Source of the DNA: Deltaproteobacteria bacterium
Lineage (GTDB): Bacteria > Desulfobacterota > Desulfobacteria > Desulfobacterales > ETH-SRB1
Direction of reading: 5' to 3'
Assembly: GCA_019314185.1 (NCBI GenBank)
Contig: JAFCZU010000121.1
Coordinates: forward strand, 1-13,152
Length of the DNA stretch: 13,152 nucleotides
Of the stretch, positions 1 through 7,016 are shown one piece after another; positions within the stretch are counted from its first letter, which is position 1, and each line of letters starts with the position of its first letter. The notes beneath the pieces are model-generated. The model was not told where the DNA came from. It did no database searches and saw only the letters and a program-made list of their open reading frames with translations. The position numbers were made by a program, and so were the translations under genes.

Positions 1-1026
1 CTTGCCGCTCTTTTACAAAAGCTGGGCAACCCGGGCAACATGGGTATTTGCGTGGCCTGCTTTGAGAGAGACATCGCAGGAGCAATCGGGATTCATCGGG
101 CGGCCGTGGTCCAGTACATGCGGCCTGAAATTATCGGGTTTGTCTTGGGCTCTTTGATCGCCGCTTATATTTTCAAGGAGTTTCGGTCCCGTACCGGCTC
201 TGCTCCTATTGTCCGGTTCGTGTTAGGGGTCTTTGCCATGATTGGAGCGCTGGTTTTTTTAGGGTGTCCATGGAGAGCCCTGCTGCGATTAGCCGCTGGT
301 GATGGAAATGCCATTTTCGGCCTGCTTGGTCTAACCGGCGGTGTCTGGATAGGCACCCTCTTTCTCAAAGGCGGATATAACCTGGGACGTACTAAAAAGA
401 CACACACCTCGGTGGGGTGGCTATTACCCCTGATCATGTCAGGTTTTCTAATATTAATGTTTATCTTCCCGCAAATTAAGTGCGATCCTAAGAGTGGGGT
501 TCTGTTTTACAGTCTCAAAGGCCCCGGCGCTATGCATGCTTCCCTGATTATCTCTCTGGCGGCCGGACTTGCCATAGGATTCTTAGCGCAGAGAAGCCGT
601 TTTTGCACCATGGGAGCTTTGCGCGATCTGATTCTCTTTAAGCAGACACATCTTCTTTCAGGAATTATCGCCCTTGTGGTTGCCGCTTTTATCGTAAATA
701 TCATATTAGACCAATTCCATCCGGGATTTGCCAAACAGCCGGTAGCCCATACCATGCAAGTTTGGAACTTTGGCGGAATGGTCCTTGCCGGCCTTGCATT
801 TGCTCTTGCCGGAGGATGTCCGGGGAGGCAGCTATTCCTTGCAGGAGAAGGTGACGGAGATGCAGCTATTTTTGTTATTGGGATGATTTCCGGCGCAGCC
901 TTTGCACACAATTTCGGTCTGGCCAGTTCACCGAAAGGTGTTGGGCCTCACGGCATTGCGGCGGTTATTGTTGGTCTTATAGTCTGTTTGTTTATTGGTT
1001 TTACGATGAGAAAAAAAGTAAGTTAA
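1..1026 (+). CDS. yedE: YedE-type putative selenium transporter, 5' truncated by window
   Basis: Integral membrane protein of the YedE/YeeE (sulfur/selenium transport) family, selenium-associated branch; thought to move a selenium compound across the inner membrane. The reading frame is open from base 1 (LAALLQKLGNPGN precedes the first Met at base 40), so the gene starts upstream and roughly 15-25 residues are probably missing. Numbering from base 1, it has about nine or more hydrophobic segments and the two internally repeated motif sets of the family: Cys17/Cys20 (CVAC), GCPWR near 88-92, QRSRFC near 197-202 and GGCPGRQL near 271-278. These conserved thiols are thought to handle the chalcogen. 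The stop overlaps a strong ribosome site for the next gene (AAGGAGG), only 13 bases downstream, which supports an operon. Family assignment is firm; the selenium substrate is inferred from family and neighbours (TusA-like, yedF, selD). Confidence 0.9.
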   Translation, partial: LAALLQKLGNPGNMGICVACFERDIAGAIGIHRAAVVQYMRPEIIGFVLGSLIAAYIFKEFRSRTGSAPIVRFVLGVFAMIGALVFLGCPWRALLRLAAGDGNAIFGLLGLTGGVWIGTLFLKGGYNLGRTKKTHTSVGWLLPLIMSGFLILMFIFPQIKCDPKSGVLFYSLKGPGAMHASLIISLAAGLAIGFLAQRSRFCTMGALRDLILFKQTHLLSGIIALVVAAFIVNIILDQFHPGFAKQPVAHTMQVWNFGGMVLAGLAFALAGGCPGRQLFLAGEGDGDAAIFVIGMISGAAFAHNFGLASSPKGVGPHGIAAVIVGLIVCLFIGFTMRKKVS

Positions 1027-1039
1027 GGAGGATAACATT

Positions 1040-1258
1040 ATGAGTATAATTGTTGATGCCGGAGGACTCTCCTGTCCTCAACCGGTCATGATGACTTTAA
1101 ATAAAATCAAGGAGATTAAACAAGGAGAAATACTAATAAAGGTGGATACAGACACCTCAAAAGAAAACGTGAGCCGGGCCGCGCAAAGCCAGGGATGGAA
1201 GGTTGCCGATGTTCAGAAAAATGAAGGAGGATATCAGCTTACGATTAAAAAAAATTAA
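1040..1258 (+). CDS. TusA/SirA-like sulfur (selenium) carrier protein
   Basis: A 72-residue single-domain protein of the TusA/SirA family. These proteins carry a persulfide (or possibly perselenide) on a conserved Cys and hand it to a partner. The hallmark CPxP motif is present as CPQP with Cys12 as the expected carrier residue, followed by the usual helix and a beta-rich C-terminal half. The ribosome site AAGGAGG at 1025-1031 with 8-base spacing fixes the ATG start. It sits directly behind yedE, an arrangement recurrent in selenium-using bacteria, so it may receive selenium from the transporter. A second TusA domain occurs in YedF in the same operon. The 3' end, including the stop codon, lies in an 8-bp tandem repeat. 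Fold is certain; selenium rather than sulfur cargo is inference. Confidence 0.9.
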   Translation: MSIIVDAGGLSCPQPVMMTLNKIKEIKQGEILIKVDTDTSKENVSRAAQSQGWKVADVQKNEGGYQLTIKKN

Positions 1259-1284
1259 GGAATTAAGGAATTAAGGAATTAAGG
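1253..1284. repeat. 8-bp tandem repeat (AATTAAGG x4) over a stop codon
   Basis: Four perfect head-to-tail copies of AATTAAGG run from 1253 to 1284. The TAA stop of the TusA-like gene (1256-1258) lies in the first copy. Low-complexity sequence of the AATCAACAATC type follows at about 1313-1330, and a fragment GAGCGAAGCGATTCC at 1297-1311 resembles dispersed proteobacterial intergenic repeats. Each copy contains AAGG, a weak ribosome-binding core, but none is near a start codon. Confidence 0.85.
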
Positions 1285-1358
1285 GATTAAAAAGTTAGAG
1301 CGAAGCGATTCCAACAATCAACAATCATAAATCATCAATCCAAAGTGGGGATTAAGAA

Positions 1359-1910
1359 TTGTCATTTTTTAAATTTTTAAAACCGAAAAAAGAAAAAAAA
1401 GCCCCTGAGTCTAATCAGGACAGGGGTATATTGGTCTTTGAAAATACCAGCGAGGTAATTCAGGCTGAAAATATTCTGAAGACTGAAGGATGGAAAATAC
1501 GGGTAATGGGGCCGCCGCCCGAGATTCAGAGCGGCTGCGACCTGGTTATCGAATTTCCTCTTATTGAAGAACTGAACATTATAAGAACCCTTAAGGAAGC
1601 AGGAGTTGTTCCGAGAGAAATAGTTCCTGTCGGCAGCCCCTTGCTGAAACCTGTAAATCTTTTTCATATCAAGGACTTTGGCCAACACCTTATGGTTCGG
1701 GCAGCTAATATGAAGTTAACCATTGACAAGGATACAAAAATCATCGTGAATATATCGGGCGGAGGGTGTCCTGATGTCCCCTATCTAGCTCAAGAGATGG
1801 TCGGCAAGTCACTAAAAAATGCGCCCAGGCCAGGGGAAATCGGCCATACTCTCTGCGGCTATGCTCTTGAGCTTGCCTTTGAGGAGATAAATCGTCAATG
1901 CTTGCAGTAG
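1359..1910 (+). CDS. DUF3343-type putative Se/S carrier with extra Cys-containing C-terminal domain
   Basis: 183 residues starting at TTG; GGGG at 1347-1350 with 8-base spacing is the best ribosome site and no upstream ATG fits. Residues about 22-83 match the small DUF3343 (putative Se/S carrier-like) fold: a GILVFENTSEVIQAENIL segment, then GPPPEI and a conserved SGC (Cys60) followed by a hydrophobic strand. Residues about 118-183 form a second domain with SGGGCPDVPYLA (Cys137) and a HTLCGYALELAFEEI helix (Cys166) that I cannot name. The N-terminus is a short Lys-rich tail (KFLKPKKEKK). It overlaps the next gene by 13 bases, so the two are probably translationally coupled. DUF3343 proteins are repeatedly found beside selenium genes, which fits a carrier role between YedE and SelD. 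Function is not proven; stand-alone DUF3343 proteins are usually much shorter, so the C-terminal extension is the odd part. Confidence 0.75.
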   Translation: MSFFKFLKPKKEKKAPESNQDRGILVFENTSEVIQAENILKTEGWKIRVMGPPPEIQSGCDLVIEFPLIEELNIIRTLKEAGVVPREIVPVGSPLLKPVNLFHIKDFGQHLMVRAANMKLTIDKDTKIIVNISGGGCPDVPYLAQEMVGKSLKNAPRPGEIGHTLCGYALELAFEEINRQCLQ

Positions 1911-2773
1911 TCGGAACCATTCCCGATCAAAATTTTCCTCTTATAGCAGGAAAAATCACTCTGGATGGAAACAGGATATGTATCGAAGGGAAAAAGGTTG
2001 ATGTAAACCGTGGGACACCTGCGCTTCTCGCCGCAGCATACAAAGCAGGAGAAGCGCTGGGCCGGATGGAACTTTTCGGATATCTTGTCGGTGATATCGG
2101 CCTTGGAGACGGCAGCAGGCGGCTTTATGAATATTTAACCGAAAATCTGGAGCATCTGAGTTTCTCGGCCATTACATTTCACTACCTTCAACCTGATGTT
2201 GACTGGCATAACAGGGTGCTGTTCGCTCTAAAAAAAATGGCAAAACGTCCTGTCTTGATCGCTGATGCCGGGTTTATGTATGCTGCCAAGATGAGCGGAC
2301 AGTCTCAGGAGTATGATCTTTTCACCCCTGATATAGGGGAACTGGCCTTCCTGGCAGATGAAACAGCGCCCCATCCGTTCTACACCAGAGGTTTTATACT
2401 ACATGAGGAAAACCGAGTGCCGGATCTAATTGCGCGTGCATATGAGCACAATAATGCCTCGCAATCACTTCTGATCAAGGGAGAAAAAGATTACCTCGCC
2501 AACCGGCATGGAATTCAGGCGGCTGTCAACGGTTATGTAGAAAATGCCTTGGAGGCTATAGGAGGAACCGGTGATACACTTACCGGCATTGTAGCAGCCT
2601 TGATTGAATCAGGTATGGAAATCAGCGACGCCGCGATTATTGCTGCAAAAGCGAATCGATTAGCCGGGCATTATGCCCGGCCGACTCCGGCTACCCAGGT
2701 AATAGAAATTATACAACAGATACCCGGAGCGCTGGAGGAAATTTTAGAGGAGAAGGCAGCCGCCATAAAATGA
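1898..2773 (+). CDS. YjeF C-terminal / NAD(P)H-hydrate dehydratase-like (ribokinase-fold) protein
   Basis: 291 residues. The ATG at 1898 is preceded by GAGGAG (1881-1886) and lies inside the upstream reading frame. The protein resembles the C-terminal half of YjeF, the ADP/ATP-dependent NAD(P)H-hydrate dehydratase with a ribokinase-like fold. Visible marks are TPDIGELAFLAD near 143-154 (compare the family's TPHPGE), a Lys-Gly strand LLIKG near 191-195, and the anion-hole/catalytic motif GGTGDTLTG at 222-230, where the GTGD Asp is the usual base. No N-terminal epimerase half is present, and the first about 50 residues are unusual. Its place between a DUF3343 protein and YedF suggests a selenium-linked role, perhaps an ATP-dependent step or metabolite repair; that is inference. 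Another ribokinase-superfamily kinase function cannot be excluded. Confidence 0.75.
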   Translation: MLAVVGTIPDQNFPLIAGKITLDGNRICIEGKKVDVNRGTPALLAAAYKAGEALGRMELFGYLVGDIGLGDGSRRLYEYLTENLEHLSFSAITFHYLQPDVDWHNRVLFALKKMAKRPVLIADAGFMYAAKMSGQSQEYDLFTPDIGELAFLADETAPHPFYTRGFILHEENRVPDLIARAYEHNNASQSLLIKGEKDYLANRHGIQAAVNGYVENALEAIGGTGDTLTGIVAALIESGMEISDAAIIAAKANRLAGHYARPTPATQVIEIIQQIPGALEEILEEKAAAIK

Positions 2774-2970
2774 AGTTTATCTTTGTTTGTCCTGAGCACA
2801 ACAAGATTTTTGAGAGTGATCGCTTCAGGATCATAGACGATCGAGGAATTTTGACAGACGGCTCCGGCAACAAAACCTGGGATGCAAAGGTTGAACTTTT
2901 ATCTTCATGTCCATTTTGTAGAAGTAAACATATTTTTGACGTAAATGAACTTACGTGCCCGTTTACTTAG
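2770..2970 (+). CDS. Small Cys-rich (zinc-ribbon-like) protein of unknown function
   Basis: 66 residues, overlapping the preceding gene by four bases (ATGA), which signals translational coupling. Cysteines sit at 7 (FVCPEH), 47 and 50 (CPFC), and 63 (TCPF), with His54 nearby. Four Cys in this spacing look like a small zinc ribbon or metal/chalcogen-binding module, but I do not recognise a named family. The body (DDRGILTDGSGNKTWDAKVEL) looks like a genuine compact beta domain rather than random translation. The tight overlap with selenium genes suggests a helper role in the same pathway. The TAG stop lies at the start of an inverted repeat that fills the gap before yedF. Confidence 0.7.
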   Translation: MKFIFVCPEHNKIFESDRFRIIDDRGILTDGSGNKTWDAKVELLSSCPFCRSKHIFDVNELTCPFT

Positions 2971-3043
2971 TACCTGAACGAAAACCCCTGGTTCCGAGCG
3001 GTCATTGCGAGAAACATAATTCAGGAGGTTTCGTTCAGGCACT
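2969..3043. repeat. 75-bp inverted repeat filling the gap upstream of yedF
   Basis: Arms 2969-2983 and 3029-3043 pair over 15 bp with one mismatch (core CCTGAACGAAA / TTTCGTTCAGG, 11 bp perfect). The middle contains GTCATTGCGAGAAA, a string resembling dispersed proteobacterial intergenic repeats. The element begins at the stop of the upstream gene and ends 11 bases before the yedF ribosome site. No T-tract follows, so it is not a typical terminator. It may be a small dispersed palindromic element, or a leader hairpin that affects yedF-selD expression. Confidence 0.7.
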
Positions 3044-3064
3044 ATTTAGGGTTAAGGAGAAAAA

Positions 3065-3661
3065 ATGAAAGAGATCGACGCCAGAGGGCTTGCCTGTCCG
3101 GCCCCGGTATTGCAGACAAAAGCAGCTATCGAAGAAGCAAATACGAATGTAATCAAAGTTATCGTTGACAATGAGGCTTCCAAACAAAATGTTTGCAGGT
3201 TTTTAGAATCCCGAAACTTTGAAACCTCTGTACAAAAGGAGGGGAACGATTTTCTTATTGCTGGAAAGCGTGAAGGGGGCATTACTCCTGAAGTTTCAAT
3301 TGACAAGAAAGCAAAAACCGATACAAAGAAAATCATGGTCATGCTGGCTACTGACCGCATGGGCTTTGGCGATGACGAACTTGGTTTAAAACTCATGATC
3401 AGCTATATCAAGACTCTGAAGGAAATTGGACCTGAACTGTGGCGGCTGGTTTTTGTGAACAACGGCGTTAAACTGACAATTGAAGGTTCAGAGGTATTGC
3501 CTGTTCTGAAAGACTACGAAAAAGACGGGCTTCATATCATGGTCTGCGGAACATGCCTTACCCATTTCAATCTGCTTGATAAAAAGCAGGTGGGAGAGAC
3601 AACTAATATGCTGGACATAGTTACAGCCATGCAGTTAGCCGATAAGGTGATTAATATATAA
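3065..3661 (+). CDS. yedF: YedF, sulfurtransferase-like selenium metabolism protein
   Basis: 198 residues with the two-domain layout of selenium-associated YedF. An N-terminal TusA domain (about 1-72) carries the CPAP motif with Cys11. A C-terminal DsrE/F-like domain (about 88-198) starts MVMLATDRMGFGDDELGLKLM and ends with CGTC (Cys161/Cys164) in the usual late position. The ribosome site AAGGAG at 3054-3059 supports the ATG at 3065. YedF is found mainly in organisms carrying selD, and a role in delivering reduced selenium is suspected but the reaction is not established. Its stop codon (TAA 3659-3661) abuts the ribosome site of the Pst-like importer, so yedF and the importer are almost certainly cotranscribed. 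Confidence 0.93.
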   Translation: MKEIDARGLACPAPVLQTKAAIEEANTNVIKVIVDNEASKQNVCRFLESRNFETSVQKEGNDFLIAGKREGGITPEVSIDKKAKTDTKKIMVMLATDRMGFGDDELGLKLMISYIKTLKEIGPELWRLVFVNNGVKLTIEGSEVLPVLKDYEKDGLHIMVCGTCLTHFNLLDKKQVGETTNMLDIVTAMQLADKVINI

Positions 3662-3673
3662 GGAGAAATAACC

Positions 3674-4507
3674 ATGAAATTCAAAGCAAAACTATTTTTA
3701 CTTAGTATTGTAACCCTTTTACTCGCGGGAAATTCATTTACTTTTGCAGGGGATCTGGATCGGTTTGAGGGTGTGAAAGGGACTCTCATGATTGCAGGTG
3801 GAACTGCCCACATACCTGTAATGAAAGATGCTGCAAAAAGGATTATGAAGACAAACCCTGATATCAAGATTACCATTGCCGGAGGTGGTTCAGGCGTGGG
3901 TATCAAGCAGGTGGGTGAAGGGCTTGTAGACATAGGAGATTCGGGAAGGAAAGCAACAGATGATGAAATAAAAAGATATGGTTTGAAGATGTTTAAATTC
4001 GCCATAGACGGAATCGCCGTTGTTGTTAATTCAAAAAACCCTCTATTAAAAATGAGCAAAAGTCAGATCATTGATATCTTCTCCGGAAAAATAAATAACT
4101 GGAAGGATTTGGGATTTAAAGACAGGGGCATTAATGTATATACACGTGATGCTTCAAGCGGCACGAGAAAGGTATTCTGGAAGAAAGCATTAAACAAGGG
4201 GGAAATCACAAAATCGGCCAACTTTGTAAAATCCCACGGCGCCATGAAATCGGCCATAAACATTGACCCTTACGGGATTGGCTACATCTCAATAGGCTTC
4301 CTCGACGATACTGTGTCTTCTGTCTCTTTAGACGGTATTGCACCTACCCTTGAAAAGGTTAGAAAGGGAGATTACAAGATAGCAAGAGGCCTTTATATGA
4401 ATACTAAAGGGGAACCTGCCGGATTGACCGGTCTGTTTATAGATTACATCATGAGCAAAGAAGGCCAAAAAATCGTGGCAGAAAATGGATATATTGCTGT
4501 CAAATAA
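3674..4507 (+). CDS. pstS: PstS-family periplasmic oxyanion (phosphate-type) binding protein
   Basis: 277 residues with a Sec signal peptide (hydrophobic core about 7-18, likely cleavage after TFA25) and no lipobox, so a soluble periplasmic protein. It follows the PstS-type PBP-like fold: GGTAH at 42-46 replaces the usual GSST/GSTT loop, GGGSG at 70-74 and DIGDSGR at 86-92 match anion-contact loops, AIDGIAVVVNSKNP at 110-123 is the hinge strand, IFSGKINNWKDLG matches the family's FSGKITNW signature, and RDASSGTR at 158-165 is the conserved RxxxSGTR anion site. AGGAG at 3661-3665 supports the start. The stop overlaps the permease start (TAATG). Phosphate is the default ligand. Its position between yedF and selD raises the possibility of selenite or selenate, or of phosphate supply linked to selenophosphate; the sequence cannot decide this. 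Confidence 0.88.
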   Translation: MKFKAKLFLLSIVTLLLAGNSFTFAGDLDRFEGVKGTLMIAGGTAHIPVMKDAAKRIMKTNPDIKITIAGGGSGVGIKQVGEGLVDIGDSGRKATDDEIKRYGLKMFKFAIDGIAVVVNSKNPLLKMSKSQIIDIFSGKINNWKDLGFKDRGINVYTRDASSGTRKVFWKKALNKGEITKSANFVKSHGAMKSAINIDPYGIGYISIGFLDDTVSSVSLDGIAPTLEKVRKGDYKIARGLYMNTKGEPAGLTGLFIDYIMSKEGQKIVAENGYIAVK

Positions 4508-5370
4508 TGAAACCTTTTGTTGAAAAATGCGCTGAAAAGGGTTTTCTTCTCAGCGCAGTGTTCAGCGCCTCCATAACCATCTTTATCCTTTCTTTTATGC
4601 TTTTTTTCAGTCTCCCGCTTTTCAAGGGGGATGATATCACCCGATTTTTCACTCTGGGGTGGAACCCTTATGAAGGCAAATTCGGTATACTCCCGATGAT
4701 GGCCGGAACCGGGATTATTGCTTCTCTATCCCTTTTTATCGCCACACCTTTTGGAATAGGATGCAGTGCCCTGATCAGCGTTTTTTCCAATGGGAGTTTT
4801 GGCCGGTTCTTAAGAAAAGTTGTGGAGTTCATGACCGGCATCCCAACCGTCATTTATGGATTTGTGGCAATATTTCTTCTGGTACCGTTTATCAGGGAGA
4901 TTTTTGAAAAGGGAACAGGGATGTGTGTGCTGAGCGCCTCTATCATGCTGGCCCTTCTTATACTTCCCACCATTGTGCTGTTTTTATCCGACGCCTTTAA
5001 TTCCGTGCCTAAAAGCTATATCGATGCCGCAGATTCACTTGGCGCCACACCGGCGCAAAAGCTGGTTTACGTAATCATCCCTTATGCGTGGAAAGGAATG
5101 GTCTCAGGATTGGTTCTGGCAGCGGGAAGGGCTGTGGGAGATACTTTAATAGCTCTTATGATTGCAGGCAATGCGCTCCAGATCCCAACGGGATTAGATG
5201 ATGCGGCCAGGACATTGACATCACACATAGCTCTTATTATTGCGAGCGACTATGAAAGTCCGGAGTTTAAATCGATATTTCTCTGCGGCCTGATACTATT
5301 TGCCTTTACAGCTGTAATTGTCCTTATCATGAGGTCGCTGGGGCATTTTAAAATCCTGGGGAAGAGATGA
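4507..5370 (+). CDS. pstC: PstC-type ABC transporter permease
   Basis: 287 residues, an inner-membrane permease of a phosphate-type ABC importer with about six transmembrane helices (first at about 14-38). Family marks include WNPYEGKFGILPMMAGT (52-68), the MTGIPTVIYGFVAIFLL segment (109-125) and the cytoplasmic EAA-type coupling loop IDAADSLGATPAQK...IIP (172-192) that contacts the ATPase. GRAVGDT at 207-213 corresponds to the conserved GRAxGET of PstC, with Asp212 in place of the usual Glu. It starts one base inside the pstS stop and overlaps the next permease by ATGA, so translation is coupled throughout. Gene order S-C-A-B is canonical; phoU does not follow. Confidence 0.9.
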   Translation: MKPFVEKCAEKGFLLSAVFSASITIFILSFMLFFSLPLFKGDDITRFFTLGWNPYEGKFGILPMMAGTGIIASLSLFIATPFGIGCSALISVFSNGSFGRFLRKVVEFMTGIPTVIYGFVAIFLLVPFIREIFEKGTGMCVLSASIMLALLILPTIVLFLSDAFNSVPKSYIDAADSLGATPAQKLVYVIIPYAWKGMVSGLVLAAGRAVGDTLIALMIAGNALQIPTGLDDAARTLTSHIALIIASDYESPEFKSIFLCGLILFAFTAVIVLIMRSLGHFKILGKR

Positions 5371-6248
5371 ATCGTTTCATTCAATATTCAATTACGTTTT
5401 TTGCATGGATATCCGGGATCATTCTTGTCGCTTCCCTGACGATTCTTCTGGCTTTTTTAATTTATAAAGGCACTGGCTCCTTAAATTTATTCCTTATATT
5501 CGGGGAAACAAAACCAATGGACGCTCTTTTAATGAGAAAGGAGGTACTTGACGGCCTCTTCCCTGCAATAATCGGAACCATTTTACTGATTACCACCTCC
5601 ATTATCTGGGCAATCCCTATAGGAATTGCCAGCGGCATCTATCTTGCGGAATACTGCGACCTTAAATGGAAACCTTTTTTCAGTTTTATGCTTGATCTGC
5701 TGGCAGGGATTCCTTCCATCCTTATCGGCCTTTTTGGATTTACCCTTTCGATTTTTCTCCACAGACACCTGTCAGAGCATATTTATCCCTGTTTTCTTAT
5801 ATCGAGCCTGGCGCTGGCCTGTCTTGTCCTTCCTTATATCATCAGGACCACAGAACAAGCCCTTGTTAATTTACCCTTTTCTGTCAGAACAACGGGACTC
5901 TCTCTTGGCGCTTCCAGGCTGCAAAACATTTTATTTATATTGATTCCATACAATCTTTCTCGTATCATCAGCGGGATTATTCTTGCAATAGGAAGATGCG
6001 CAGAGGATACAGCGGTTATTATGTTAACAGGAGTTGTGGCCATGGCCGGTATCCCCCACTCCCTGCTTGCAAAATATGAGGCCCTCCCCTTCTATATTTT
6101 TTATATTTCTTCGGATTACAATTCGCAGGAGGAATTGATGAAAGGGTTTGGGGCATGTATAATTCTGCTTGCTGTATGCGCTGTTTTTTTTACCCTCGCA
6201 AATATATTAAAAAGAAAGGCAACAATCAGATTCGCCACACATACATAG
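5367..6248 (+). CDS. pstA: PstA-type ABC transporter permease
   Basis: 293 residues, the partner permease to PstC, with about six hydrophobic helices (first about 12-34). Typical PstA features are GIASGIYLAEY (86-96), DLLAGIPSILIGLFGF (110-125) and the coupling loop FSVRTTGLSLGASRLQNILFILIP (171-194). The segment usually written ARAxGETAP is here GRCAEDTAV (209-217): the Gly is replaced by Glu213 and the Glu by Asp214. The Asp change mirrors the one in PstC, pointing to a divergent subfamily with possibly altered substrate handling. The start codon overlaps the pstC stop by four bases. Confidence 0.88.
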   Translation: MNRFIQYSITFFAWISGIILVASLTILLAFLIYKGTGSLNLFLIFGETKPMDALLMRKEVLDGLFPAIIGTILLITTSIIWAIPIGIASGIYLAEYCDLKWKPFFSFMLDLLAGIPSILIGLFGFTLSIFLHRHLSEHIYPCFLISSLALACLVLPYIIRTTEQALVNLPFSVRTTGLSLGASRLQNILFILIPYNLSRIISGIILAIGRCAEDTAVIMLTGVVAMAGIPHSLLAKYEALPFYIFYISSDYNSQEELMKGFGACIILLAVCAVFFTLANILKRKATIRFATHT

Positions 6249-6261
6249 AAGAGCTGCAGAA

Positions 6262-7005
6262 GTGAAAGAATCAAAGATCAGGATAGATGGGCTTAAATTT
6301 TATTATAAAAAAAGAATGATCCTGAAGGAGATTAACGCAGAGCTGGAGGAAGGAGCGATTACCACTATTGTCGGCCCTTCCGGCGTTGGTAAGTCAACGC
6401 TGTTGATGGTTTTAAACCGCCTTTATGAGTCCATCCCGGATTGCAGGATTAAAGGCAGGGTGGAAATAAAGCTGAAGGGCAGGTATGTCGACATTCACAA
6501 ATTGCCTGTTACCGTTCTAAGGAAACGAGTAGGGATGGTATTTCAGGCCCCGAATCCTCTGCCCATGAGTATCTATAAAAATGTTGCCTTCCCGTTAAAG
6601 TTAGCCAATGTTAAGGATAAAATAATTATTGAACAGCGGGTTGAAGAGACATTGAAAGATGCTTTTTTATGGGATGAAGTAAAAGACAGGTTAAACCGCC
6701 CGGCGCTTGAACTCTCCGGCGGACAGCAGCAAAGGCTGTGCATTGCCAGGGCTATGATTATGCAGCCTGAAGTACTTCTCCTGGATGAGCCGACATCTTC
6801 GCTTGATATGGAAGCGGCCTTAAAAATTACCCGTCTGCTGATCGATCTAAAGAAAAGGTGTACTCTTGTTGTTGTCTCACATTATGCTGATCTGACAAGA
6901 AGGATTTCGGATCATGTATTGACACTGAAAGATGGATATCTGTCCACAAACTCGAAGATAATGGCGGTAACTGAACAAAATAATACAACAGAAGATATCG
7001 AATAA
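6262..7005 (+). CDS. pstB: PstB-type ABC transporter ATP-binding protein
   Basis: 247 residues with a GTG start. It is the cytoplasmic ATPase that powers the importer. Motifs are complete: Walker A GPSGVGKST (38-46), Q-loop MVFQAPNPLPMSIYKNV (92-108; PstB proteins typically have FQKPNPFPMSI here), signature LSGGQQQR (151-158), Walker B VLLLDEP (171-177) and switch His207 (VVSHY). LWDEVKDRLNRPALELSGG is highly PstB-like. The C-terminal tail after about 228 differs from classical PstB, which ends with a GELVE-type segment. A 13-base gap separates it from pstA and an 11-base gap from selD. No phoU gene follows, unlike classical pst operons. Confidence 0.9.
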   Translation: MKESKIRIDGLKFYYKKRMILKEINAELEEGAITTIVGPSGVGKSTLLMVLNRLYESIPDCRIKGRVEIKLKGRYVDIHKLPVTVLRKRVGMVFQAPNPLPMSIYKNVAFPLKLANVKDKIIIEQRVEETLKDAFLWDEVKDRLNRPALELSGGQQQRLCIARAMIMQPEVLLLDEPTSSLDMEAALKITRLLIDLKKRCTLVVVSHYADLTRRISDHVLTLKDGYLSTNSKIMAVTEQNNTTEDIE

Positions 7006-7016
7006 GGAAGTAAACC

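Noticed and set aside
1377..1688. Minus-strand 103-codon open frame within the DUF3343 gene
   Set aside because: It ends in a poly-Phe run from the Lys-rich N-terminus of the real gene and has no supporting motif; the plus-strand gene fits the operon.
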